DNA of 64,000 nucleotides from Apibacter muscae. GTDB lineage: Bacteria > Bacteroidota > Bacteroidia > Flavobacteriales > Weeksellaceae. Below are positions 46,201-53,495 of this stretch, piece after piece. Location: NCBI RefSeq assembly GCF_007845635.1, contig NZ_SELG01000029.1, positions 124,001 through 188,000 on the forward strand. Reading direction: 5' to 3'. A program made the translations under genes and the position numbers. Under the pieces are notes generated by a model that searched no databases, was not told the DNA's origin, and was given only the letters and a program-made list of their open reading frames with translations. Each line of letters opens with the position of its first letter. Position 1 is the stretch's first letter.

Positions 46201-47513
46201 AAACAGCTCTTAAACAAGCTCCTGATAAAAAAATATTATGCTTAGGCCCGGTTAGCGTTTTCCAATGGATGAAAGTATCAAAACCTTTTCAGCAAATCAT
46301 TGAAGGCACATGGAAGAATAAATCTAATATTTCTTTAAAAATTAAAAATTTCGCAAATGCTGAAGTTACTCTAGGAAATAAGTTTTATAACCCTGAACCT
46401 TATTATACTCAAGACTTTGATTTAGGAAAAGATATAGCTTCTATACCTTATCCCAACACTATCTATTCAAGTCATATGTTCCATGGACCTGCCTACCAAG
46501 GGATTCAAGAAATAAAAAATATTACTCAAAAAGGACTTAGGGCCATCATTAAAAAATCAACAGGTAAAGGATCCTTATTGGATAACATTGGTCAATTGTT
46601 CGGTCTCTATTTACAATTAACCCTTGGAGAAGAATCGAATGTGAGTTTTCCAGTAAAAATAGAAGAGATTAATTTTTATCAAGAATTTACAGATCAAGAA
46701 GGAACTTTTGAATGTATATGCTTACCTACTTCAATTACTGAAAAAATTGCTACTAGCGATATTATTATTAAAAGAGATAATAAAATTTGGTGCATAATCA
46801 AAGGCTGGAAAAATCAGATTTTTGAAGGATTTGATAAAAATCTGTGGAATATGACCATGAATCCTTCTGAAAATATAATTTCTAAAAACATAGAAGAAAA
46901 TAATATATACTTCTTCAATAATATATATAAAAGAGCTGTTAACTGGGATTTTTTAATGAACATATATCTTAATAAAGAAGAAAAAGAACATTATAATTCC
47001 TTAATGCTCAACAAAAAGAAAGATTTTCTCATAAGTAGAATATGTTTAAAAGATAATGTACGAAAATACATTTCTAATAAGTTTGGAAAAAATTATTACC
47101 CAATTGAAATCAGCGTTCAACATGATTTAAATAATAAACCTTATGTACGGGGTGTTTCAGAAGCTGAAAAAATTGAAATATCTTTAGCGCATAAAGATAG
47201 CAATTCAGTAAGTATTGTTTCTGATAAGCCCATAGGTATAGATATAGAACTTATTCAATCCAGAGAACAAGGATTCTTAGATCTATCCTTTACAGAAAAT
47301 GAATTAAAATTAATTAAAGATAAAGATCTTTCAGAATGGAGTACTCGTTTATGGGTTGCAAAAGAAGCTTATGGTAAGAAATTAGGATTAGGTTTACAAG
47401 GAAACCCTAAAAAATATGAAGTTGAAAACATAGAGGATAGCATACTAACAATAAATAAAACAAAAATAAAAACTATAAAGTTAAATAATTATATAATAGG
47501 ATGGACCCAATAG
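43233..47513 (+). CDS. Type I polyketide/secondary-lipid synthase, subunit 2 (inactive KS-AT-DH-PPTase)
   Basis: A 1426-aa partner subunit. The N-terminal KS fold (about 1-430) starts with IAIVGMSCLFPDAKN but has lost all three catalytic residues: Tyr195 replaces Cys (DSSYSSS), Ser322 replaces the first His (EASASS) and Asn357 replaces the second (GNTLSASG). It therefore resembles a chain-length factor, as in PfaC. An AT-like domain follows, with Ser594 in GHSLGE and His695 in GFHSP. A hotdog-type dehydratase begins at HPYIIDH (His954, His960), with DNIGQ as the probable second motif. The C-terminus is a Sfp-type phosphopantetheinyl transferase with GIDIE (Asp1337) and WVAKEAYGKK (Glu1378). 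It starts 3 bp after subunit 1 and overlaps the ACP gene by 13 bp. Confidence 0.9.
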   Translation: MKNIDIAIVGMSCLFPDAKNIQEFWNNLISGKNSITEAPNSKFDILVKNTTNCLTSIKGGFIPSINLDFESLNLTKSEIQNVDIDNLLAFKLVVDALEDASISRNDLSNSCVIIGKENNISSSNINAIDTFHTKEQLIQIIRNILPNLTEDQIAEIEKEYLKNRNADRIISTNIASFISNKLNINGAAYSLDSSYSSSLLALEHAIKELTSNRVEIGIVGGINFTLNSTNLGIYSKKGILNNNPNDQIFNNSGEIFLGEGAGFVILKKLDQAILDNNKIYATIQGISSNSISDIEIGQKEAIKNAWKQAQISPKDIDYIEASASSMNKEDQTEIKVLSNLFKDKNITVGTLKPNIGNTLSASGIASIIKVVLSLYNQEIPSTLNGKICNEELKDTPINIPTQNIQNMNLMYAGINSFGLEGMNVHTIIKVHDKNSKLKSLSSVRFTDEVIAVTANSKEELIKALDEENFSIANNTGKYRLVLFNPVKERIEKAKKLISKDKPWKGRQDIWFTNEPLLNENGKIVFLFPGFDPSSHLEIESIAPYFDLKNSYNQNLKEDDQRLLNQSFKQSYACEISNKALKDIGVLPDMNAGHSLGEWFAANAAGLFSDNTTSDLLKSMDPEKFEIEGIYFIAVGAGAEKINPILENIPDLYLSNDNCPSQVLLCGTEKAKDTLINYLKSKQIFYQVLTFQSGFHSPFIKDKLYLLDEALEHIKLKKNTIPVWSATTLEQYSHNEKEFKELTIKHLTEPVLFRELIQKLYSQEKARIFIQVGGGSLIGFVDDILKEKDYSAISSLVPNRKSLEQLRRILALLFIEGKSINIDFLGLKNSKTQNCIEISLNEKSTIVKELHTLQALVKNTQENSTHTPNKIDDFLIKSNHPVIQALNDNTLEILHMQKEFSEIIRKRNENIYYNKRNIPIHHLKKVETNKPLSNQPLPRKDSSFKENLYISLEDHPYIIDHSLFKQPKYWKDLEDINPVIPMTMSLELLMETALKQAPDKKILCLGPVSVFQWMKVSKPFQQIIEGTWKNKSNISLKIKNFANAEVTLGNKFYNPEPYYTQDFDLGKDIASIPYPNTIYSSHMFHGPAYQGIQEIKNITQKGLRAIIKKSTGKGSLLDNIGQLFGLYLQLTLGEESNVSFPVKIEEINFYQEFTDQEGTFECICLPTSITEKIATSDIIIKRDNKIWCIIKGWKNQIFEGFDKNLWNMTMNPSENIISKNIEENNIYFFNNIYKRAVNWDFLMNIYLNKEEKEHYNSLMLNKKKDFLISRICLKDNVRKYISNKFGKNYYPIEISVQHDLNNKPYVRGVSEAEKIEISLAHKDSNSVSIVSDKPIGIDIELIQSREQGFLDLSFTENELKLIKDKDLSEWSTRLWVAKEAYGKKLGLGLQGNPKKYEVENIEDSILTINKTKIKTIKLNNYIIGWTQ

Positions 47514-47800
47514 AAAAGCAAAAGGAAGAAGTTTACGAGCAATTAAAAAAATACATAATTGAAATAATAGGAGAAGATATAGCTGAAGAATTAGATATTT
47601 CTCCAAAGAGTATTTTTACTAAAGACCTAGAAATGGATAGTATTGAAATTGTTTCACTTGCAGAAAAAGTGAAGACAAAATATGGGGACGTTATTGATTT
47701 TAACGGCTGGCTTTCAGAAATGGAGATGGAACAATTAATAAAATTATCAATTGAAGACATAGTAAATCTTATTGTTGATGCCCTTAATAAAGATAAATAA
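47501..47800 (+). CDS. Free-standing acyl carrier protein
   Basis: A 99-aa, acidic, helical protein with the phosphopantetheine attachment motif LEMDSIEIVSL (Ser about residue 47). It has the length of a discrete ACP, with a C-terminal extension (DALNKDK). Its start lies inside the end of subunit 2 (13-bp overlap) and its end overlaps the hydrolase gene by 23 bp, so expression is tightly coupled. It may supply or receive an acyl starter or finished chain; which one is not determinable. Its helix II sequence differs from the tandem ACPs of subunit 1. Confidence 0.9.
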   Translation: MDPIEKQKEEVYEQLKKYIIEIIGEDIAEELDISPKSIFTKDLEMDSIEIVSLAEKVKTKYGDVIDFNGWLSEMEMEQLIKLSIEDIVNLIVDALNKDK

Positions 47801-48542
47801 TAAAAATGTTAATGTTTTAGAATTAAATCCGGAAGGAAAAAGTACTATTGTGATGATTCATGGTATGTTCACTAATTCTTCTATATTCTATTTTAACATA
47901 GCACCTATTCTAGCCAAAGAATATAGAATTATCATGTATGATCTTAAAAGTCATGGATTAAGTGAAAAAGTAGATCATGGGTATGATTTAAAGACTCTCT
48001 CAAAAGATTTTATTGATTTGCTGGAAAAATTTAAGCTAGAGAAAGTGAGTATTGTAGGTTATAGTTTTGGCGGACTAATCGCCTTATATATAGCCATCTA
48101 CTATCCTGAAAAAATTGAAAGAATTGCTATTATTGATTCTCCATTGACAAATAGAGACGAAGAAACAGATAAGGTTCTTGAAAAATATGGAAATGAATTT
48201 TTGGAACTATATATGAAAAATTATAGTATTTCCACAAACATTAAACCTAATCATAAACAATTAGAAAAAAATAGACGTTTGTATAATTTTCTACTACATG
48301 AAACTACTTTGCCAAAAGATCTTATTACAGATGAACATTTTACATCTAAAGAAAATATGGAGAAGGTTAAACATGAAACTCTACTATTGTATGGAAATCA
48401 ATCAGATTGTCTACCGGATGGTGAATTTTTAAATAATTCAATACCAAAATCTAAATTTTTTATAGGAAATGGAGATCATAATATACCTATACAAAACCAT
48501 GTATGGATTAATGAAAAACTAAGTACATTTTTTAATATATAA
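47778..48542 (+). CDS. Alpha/beta hydrolase (probable thioesterase or esterase)
   Basis: A 254-aa protein of the alpha/beta hydrolase fold. The oxyanion strand is VMIHGMFTNS, the nucleophile elbow is GYSFGG (Ser), the acid is likely the Asp in GNQSDC, and the catalytic His is in GNGDHNIP. There is no signal peptide. Because the synthase subunits have no thioesterase domain, this is the candidate for product release or ester transfer; that is inference. I use the ATG at 47778; two TTG codons lie just upstream. It overlaps the ACP gene by 23 bp and is 9 bp before the first glycosyltransferase. Confidence 0.82.
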   Translation: MPLIKINNKNVNVLELNPEGKSTIVMIHGMFTNSSIFYFNIAPILAKEYRIIMYDLKSHGLSEKVDHGYDLKTLSKDFIDLLEKFKLEKVSIVGYSFGGLIALYIAIYYPEKIERIAIIDSPLTNRDEETDKVLEKYGNEFLELYMKNYSISTNIKPNHKQLEKNRRLYNFLLHETTLPKDLITDEHFTSKENMEKVKHETLLLYGNQSDCLPDGEFLNNSIPKSKFFIGNGDHNIPIQNHVWINEKLSTFFNI

Positions 48543-48551
48543 ACTAAAATT

Positions 48552-49736
48552 ATGGCTAAATATGCCTTTATAGTACCTCCTTTAACTGGACATATTAACC
48601 CTACTTTGTCACTTGGAAGCGAACTTCTTGATAGAAATCACTCTGTTTCATGGATATGCTTAGATCCAGAATTAAATAAACAACTGCCCAAAGGTGGAGA
48701 ATTGTTAATCCCGCCTATTGAAGCCAGTAATGAAGAAAAAAGTAAATTGATTGCTTATGCAAAAGAGTTACAAAAAAAGAAAGTATATGGTATAGATAGT
48801 CTAAAATTTTTATACGAAGAAGTGCTTACCCCTATGAATTCGCTTATGATACAGGGGATTGAAAAAATTTTACAAAAATATAAACCAGATGTAATTATCC
48901 ATGATCATCAAATTTATGCAGGATCAGTTGCAGCATTAAAATATAATATTCCATACGCTACATCTGTCACTGCCCCAGCCTCTATAAAAGTAAACGCAAA
49001 CTTTCCTAAAATATATGAATGGGAAGGAGAACAAATAATTAAATTTCAAAATAACAATGGTATTTTAAAAAATGAAAGATTAGACTGCTCTTCTTTGCTT
49101 ACCTTGGTATATACTTCTAAAATTTTTTTTGGAGAAAACAATTTACCCTCAAATTTTAAATTTATAGGTCCTGCAATCGCAACTAGACATCTAAATATAG
49201 AATTTGATTGGAAAAAATTTGAAATTATAGGAAATAATCGACCAAAAATACTAGTAAGCATTGGTACTAACTTCGATTATAAACAAAAAATAGAATTTTT
49301 TAATAAAATCATTGAAGCTTTTGAAGATCAAGAAGTAGCTGTAGTTCTAATCTCAGATCCAAATTTATTTAAAAAAATACCTAAAAACTTTATTATACAA
49401 AACAAAATTCCTCAGTTAGAAATTATCCCTCATATACAGCTAGTTATATGTCATGGAGGAAATAATACTGTTTGTGAGGCACTAAGTGAAGGGATTCCCT
49501 TAGTCGTAATCCCTATAGCCTACGATCAATCATTTATTTCAACCTGTGTTGTTGAAAATGGTGTAGGTATAAGACTTAACTTTAATAGATTTAAAGTTGA
49601 ACATTTAAAAAATGCAGTAACTACTATCTTAAATGAAAATTCATTTAAAGAAAATGCTCATTTCATTCAAAAATCTTTTAAGGAAGCAGGAGGTATTAAA
49701 AAAGGAGCAGATTATTTGGAACAGTTACTAAATTAA
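48552..49736 (+). CDS. UGT-type (GT1) glycosyltransferase 1
   Basis: A 394-aa GT-B enzyme. The N-terminus VPPLTGHINPTLSLG holds the acceptor-side catalytic His typical of macrolide/zeaxanthin glucosyltransferases. The donor-binding end has CHGGNNTVCEALSEG followed by PLVVIPIAYDQ, the UGT signature. The likely reaction is transfer of a sugar from a nucleotide sugar to a small lipophilic acceptor, here presumably the polyketide or acyl product. It is 9 bp after the hydrolase and 9 bp before its paralogue at 49746. Confidence 0.88.
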   Translation: MAKYAFIVPPLTGHINPTLSLGSELLDRNHSVSWICLDPELNKQLPKGGELLIPPIEASNEEKSKLIAYAKELQKKKVYGIDSLKFLYEEVLTPMNSLMIQGIEKILQKYKPDVIIHDHQIYAGSVAALKYNIPYATSVTAPASIKVNANFPKIYEWEGEQIIKFQNNNGILKNERLDCSSLLTLVYTSKIFFGENNLPSNFKFIGPAIATRHLNIEFDWKKFEIIGNNRPKILVSIGTNFDYKQKIEFFNKIIEAFEDQEVAVVLISDPNLFKKIPKNFIIQNKIPQLEIIPHIQLVICHGGNNTVCEALSEGIPLVVIPIAYDQSFISTCVVENGVGIRLNFNRFKVEHLKNAVTTILNENSFKENAHFIQKSFKEAGGIKKGADYLEQLLN

Positions 49737-49745
49737 ATTAAAATT

Positions 49746-50930
49746 ATGTCAAAAATAATATTTGTAGTTCCACCCTTCTTCGGACATATAAATCCGAGCT
49801 TGAGTATTGGAAAAACTCTTTTAGAAAGAGGACATGAAGTGATTTGGACAGGTTTAACGGAGCTTAATAAAGAATTAATCCCTAACGGTGGAACTTATTA
49901 TATTTTAAAAAAATCTTTTCAACAATATCAAAAAGAAATCGAAAACATTATTCACTTACAAGACAAAGGGGCAAATATGCCTGCATTAGAAGCTTTAAAA
50001 TTAGGTCTACAAGACACTTATATACCTTTAGCTAAAATAATGTTTGATGAATTTAATCAACTTGTAAAATCTTTTGAACCAGATATTATAATTAATGACT
50101 GCATAACTTTTGTTGGAGGATTGGTTGCACATTTAAATAAGATACCTTTAGCAACTATAACCCCTATAACCCCTAATGCTATCCACGATCCTGGTACAGC
50201 TCCTAAGGTTAGTAAATGGGTTCATGATTCAATAAAGGATTTACAATATTACGTAGGTATTGAGGAAGATGAAGAACTTGTTCTATCTAAAAAATTAAAT
50301 TTATTTTACACTTCTCAAAAATTTGTAGGGTATAAAAACGATGAAATTCCTCCTTACATGAAATTTATAGGAGCATTAACCGGTAGACCGGATAATACAC
50401 CTTTCGATTGGGAAAAATTGAATAATGAGAAACGACCTATTATATATATTTCTCTAGGAACAGTTTTAGTTGATATTAGAAAAGAATTTTTCTCTAAAAT
50501 GGTTGAGGCTCTAGGTGATAAAAACTTCACAGTAGTAGCTGCTACAAATCCAACAATTCTAAACCATTGGCCAGATAACTTTATAGTTCAAAGCTATGTT
50601 CCACAATTGAAATTGCTTAAACATGTTGATGTGGTAATTGGCCATGGAGGGTTAAATACTGTCTGCGATACATATATGAATGGAATACCCATGTTAGTAA
50701 TACCCATGGCTTTTGACCAATCCCATACAGGTGCTTTGATTGAACAATACGGATGTGGAATAAGGCTTAAATATAAACGTCTAAGAACTATAGATATTGA
50801 AAATGCGATAGAAGAACTTTTAAACAATCCAAAATATAAAAAATCAGCAAAAGAAATTCAAGAATCCTTTATAGAAGCAGGTGGAAATGATAGTGCTGCT
50901 AACTTAATTGAAAATCTTATTAAAAATTAA
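49746..50930 (+). CDS. UGT-type (GT1) glycosyltransferase 2
   Basis: Also 394 aa and homologous to the preceding gene throughout, but clearly diverged: FFGHINPSLSIG at the start, HGGLNTVCDTYMNG and MLVIPMAFDQSHTG near the end. The catalytic His and donor-site residues are kept, so both copies look active. The pair probably arose by duplication and may add two sugars in sequence or act on different positions. It is 9 bp before the membrane protein gene. Confidence 0.88.
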   Translation: MSKIIFVVPPFFGHINPSLSIGKTLLERGHEVIWTGLTELNKELIPNGGTYYILKKSFQQYQKEIENIIHLQDKGANMPALEALKLGLQDTYIPLAKIMFDEFNQLVKSFEPDIIINDCITFVGGLVAHLNKIPLATITPITPNAIHDPGTAPKVSKWVHDSIKDLQYYVGIEEDEELVLSKKLNLFYTSQKFVGYKNDEIPPYMKFIGALTGRPDNTPFDWEKLNNEKRPIIYISLGTVLVDIRKEFFSKMVEALGDKNFTVVAATNPTILNHWPDNFIVQSYVPQLKLLKHVDVVIGHGGLNTVCDTYMNGIPMLVIPMAFDQSHTGALIEQYGCGIRLKYKRLRTIDIENAIEELLNNPKYKKSAKEIQESFIEAGGNDSAANLIENLIKN

Positions 50931-50939
50931 CGATATACC

Positions 50940-52535
50940 ATGTTTAAAATAAATATTACGTCTAAAAAAAACATATCTGATGTCAATATGTATATATTAT
51001 TACTTATATATGTAATAATAACATTATTTGCATGTTCAAAAATGTCGCCCCTTTATGTAACAAATGAATGGGCAGATCCTAATGTATATTTTAATGTAGC
51101 TAAAGGAATGGTTAATGGCAAGGTTTTATATACAGAGATTTTTGATCATAAAGGACCTTTTATTTTTTTCATTTATGCAATAGGTTATTTAATTTCTAAT
51201 AATACCTTCCTAGGAATGTTTTTTATAGAAATAATTTCTTGGTTTTTTTTAGCAATATCACTTTATAAGATTAGCAAGATTTATTTCTCAAGAAACTCTT
51301 CTTCAATTTTAACAATGCTTTTTTTTATTCCTTTTGTTAAAATTATCAAAGCAGGAGGATCAGCCGAAGAATTTATACTATGTTTAGAAGGAGTTAGTTT
51401 ATATCTATTTCTTCAGTACTTTAATAAAAACAGTTGTTTACATAAACCTAAGTACATGTTTATACATGGAATGATTGTTTCAATTGTCTTATTAACTAAA
51501 ATTAATCTTATAATTTTCTGGTTTTTCCCATTATTATTTATATATATAAATATTTTTTTACATAAAAAATTTAAAAATTTAATAAATAATATTCTTTTAT
51601 TCTTAATAGGTAGTTTAATTATAGCGCTACCTATAATTGGATATTTATATTGTAACAATGCTTTAGAAGAAGCTTACAATATCTATATAAAACTTAATAG
51701 TGCCTATGCAAAAATTGGTTCATTAAAAAAAACCACTATCTTATTAACTTTAAGAATACTATATTTATTTATAGAACCATTATCTCTATTTATTTTCGCT
51801 ACTATCGGAATATTTATATTCCCTCTAAAACACATCAAAAATCCATTAGGAAAATACAGCATCTTATTAACTGGAATTTCGCTTTACATAATTATATTTA
51901 TGGGGAAATTTCAATATTATTATCCTATTCCATACCTTATTTTTAGCTTTTTGGGGTTATTACAAATAGCCAATTATTTAAAAGAAAAAAATACGAATAC
52001 AAATGTCTATCTATCTATTAAAGACATGTATTTAATAACTCTTATAATTGTATTTGCAAATATAAGCGTATCAAAGATGTCTAACACCCGTGTTGAAGAA
52101 TGGTTTTTCCCAAAAGACACTTATGCAAGTACAACAGTAATGACTAATAAATTAAGGGTTGAAATTATGAAAGAAAAAAATCCAACACTATTAAACTTAG
52201 GTTTTGGTTTAGCTAACAATTTATTTACTACTTGTAATATTGTACCCAACGTAAAATATTTCATTACTCCAAACTTATCTTATAGTTTTTATCCACAACT
52301 AAGACAAGAACAGTTTAAGTATATAAAAAATAAAAAAACTGATTTTATTATCATTCAAGAGTATATAACAGGAAGTGATTATTATAAAAAACAAAATCCC
52401 GTAGATCGTCCAAGCTATTTAAAAGAATTACCAATACTAAATGAAAATTACAAATTGATTTTAGCAGATACCTTAACTAATTATATTGATGAAAACTCAG
52501 ATGAAATATACTATCTATACAAAAAGAATCCGTAA
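50940..52535 (+). CDS. Polytopic GT-C-like membrane glycosyltransferase
   Basis: A 531-aa protein with roughly ten or more transmembrane helices. The first periplasmic loop is EWADPNVYFNVAKGMVNGK followed by LYTEIFDHKGP, the conserved acidic and DHK motifs of GT39/PMT_2-type enzymes that use polyprenyl-phosphate sugars. A soluble C-terminal domain (about 400-531) follows. It would add a sugar on the periplasmic side, so the operon may finish its product outside the inner membrane. The sugar and acceptor are unknown. It is the last gene of the operon; no clear terminator follows. Confidence 0.78.
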   Translation: MFKINITSKKNISDVNMYILLLIYVIITLFACSKMSPLYVTNEWADPNVYFNVAKGMVNGKVLYTEIFDHKGPFIFFIYAIGYLISNNTFLGMFFIEIISWFFLAISLYKISKIYFSRNSSSILTMLFFIPFVKIIKAGGSAEEFILCLEGVSLYLFLQYFNKNSCLHKPKYMFIHGMIVSIVLLTKINLIIFWFFPLLFIYINIFLHKKFKNLINNILLFLIGSLIIALPIIGYLYCNNALEEAYNIYIKLNSAYAKIGSLKKTTILLTLRILYLFIEPLSLFIFATIGIFIFPLKHIKNPLGKYSILLTGISLYIIIFMGKFQYYYPIPYLIFSFLGLLQIANYLKEKNTNTNVYLSIKDMYLITLIIVFANISVSKMSNTRVEEWFFPKDTYASTTVMTNKLRVEIMKEKNPTLLNLGFGLANNLFTTCNIVPNVKYFITPNLSYSFYPQLRQEQFKYIKNKKTDFIIIQEYITGSDYYKKQNPVDRPSYLKELPILNENYKLILADTLTNYIDENSDEIYYLYKKNP

Positions 52536-52588
52536 TTATCTTTAATTTATACTCTGAAAAAGATTATCTTAAATTACAAAGATTTTTC

Positions 52589-52596
52589 TATCTTTG
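52589..52596 (+). promoter_or_regulatory. -7 element for the coiled-coil/zapA genes
   Basis: TATCTTTG matches TAnnTTTG, 38 nt before the ATG at 52635, and marks a new transcript after the polyketide operon. Confidence 0.5.
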
Positions 52597-52634
52597 CATT
52601 AGAGTTAGAAAAGTAAAAATTTTTGATTCTAGAT

Positions 52635-52931
52635 ATGACAGAAAAATTAGTTCAAGAATTAAATGATTTAGAGCTTAAAATATTAAGTTTAAAAAAAGAA
52701 AATTCTGAATTAAAAAAAATAAATAAATATTTAGAAAATTCTCTTTCTATAAAAGAAGATAAATTTATTCAAAAAGAAAAATTATATAAAGAAATAGAAG
52801 AACAAAATAGGAGACTAAAAGTAGTAAATGCTTTATCAGGAAGTGAAGAATACAAAAAAGTAATGAAATTGCAAATGAATAGATTGATTAAAGAGATGGA
52901 TATTTGTATTTCTGATTTAAAAGGCTTTTAA
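52635..52931 (+). CDS. Small coiled-coil protein, possible ZapB-like partner of ZapA
   Basis: A 98-aa protein made largely of heptad-type sequence (TEKLVQELNDLELKILSLKK and on to about residue 65), then a short basic helix. It is 13 bp upstream of zapA. Position and form recall ZapB, a coiled-coil partner of ZapA at the division ring, but there is no motif to prove it. The ATG at 52635 is used; the TTG at 52623 is less likely because it lies in the leader. Confidence 0.7.
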   Translation: MTEKLVQELNDLELKILSLKKENSELKKINKYLENSLSIKEDKFIQKEKLYKEIEEQNRRLKVVNALSGSEEYKKVMKLQMNRLIKEMDICISDLKGF

Positions 52932-52944
52932 TATTGTAATTTAT

Positions 52945-53223
52945 ATGTCGTTAAAAGTAAATCTTAAGATTGCAGGAAGAACTTACCCATTAGTTGTTCA
53001 AGATGATGAAGAAGAAATCTTACGAAATGCAACCAAGAGAATACAAAAATATGTATCTACATTTGATAAAGATTACAACATTAACGACAAACAAGACTCC
53101 TTAGCAATGAGTGCACTGCAATTAGCCTCAGAGCTAGAAAATTTATTAAAAAACATAGATAGAGAGCATAAAGAAATTTTACTAAAAGTAAAAAATATAA
53201 AAGCATTAATTACAGATTCGTAG
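52945..53223 (+). CDS. zapA: Cell division protein ZapA
   Basis: A 92-aa protein that binds FtsZ and promotes its bundling. The ZapA pattern is visible: VNLKIAGRTYPLVVQDDEEE at the N-terminus (beta-sheet head) and a C-terminal coiled-coil helix (ALQLASELENLLKNIDREHK). It is followed at once by the 6S-type RNA and rny, the standard flavobacterial order. Confidence 0.88.
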   Translation: MSLKVNLKIAGRTYPLVVQDDEEEILRNATKRIQKYVSTFDKDYNINDKQDSLAMSALQLASELENLLKNIDREHKEILLKVKNIKALITDS

Positions 53224-53270
53224 TTATAGTTTTTTTGATCATAAAAATATAAAATTGTGTAGATAAAGTA

Positions 53271-53483
53271 TAGCCTACATTGGTTCTAACTCAATTTAGT
53301 AAACTCAACGCAAATGATTGAAATGAGTGATTTGTTTTTTCTATGGCGGGCTGCCTCTCATCTCCCTGAGATGATTTGATAATTTTATTATCAACAGCAG
53401 ATTACAAAAAAAAAGCATAGCTTAAATCCTGATTCATGGAGTTTACTCAAATCAGTTTTAATAGAATTAATGTAGGCTTTTTT
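53271..53483 (+). ncRNA. ssrS: 6S RNA (6S-Flavo type)
   Basis: Between zapA and rny lies a 213-nt non-coding segment with strong long-range pairing. AGCCTACATT (53272-53281) pairs with AATGTAGGCT (53469-53478), and AGTAAACTC (53298-53306) pairs with GAGTTTACT (53439-53447). A run of T follows at 53478-53483, so the closing stem is also the terminator. A long, rod-like RNA in this location fits the 6S-Flavo family, which mimics an open promoter and sequesters RNA polymerase. The assignment is by structure and context; I could not run a covariance search. Confidence 0.78.
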
Positions 53484-53495
53484 AATTAATATAAT

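Noticed and set aside
36090-47513. Calling the synthase an omega-3 PUFA synthase
   Set aside because: Only the ACP/KR style and chain-length-factor idea resemble PfaA/PfaC. The flavin fusion, single DH, built-in PPTase and glycosyltransferases differ, so a specific PUFA product is not supported.
53224-53270. A promoter for the 6S RNA
   Set aside because: TAAAATTG and TTG are present but the spacing to the RNA start is wrong, so I did not annotate a site.
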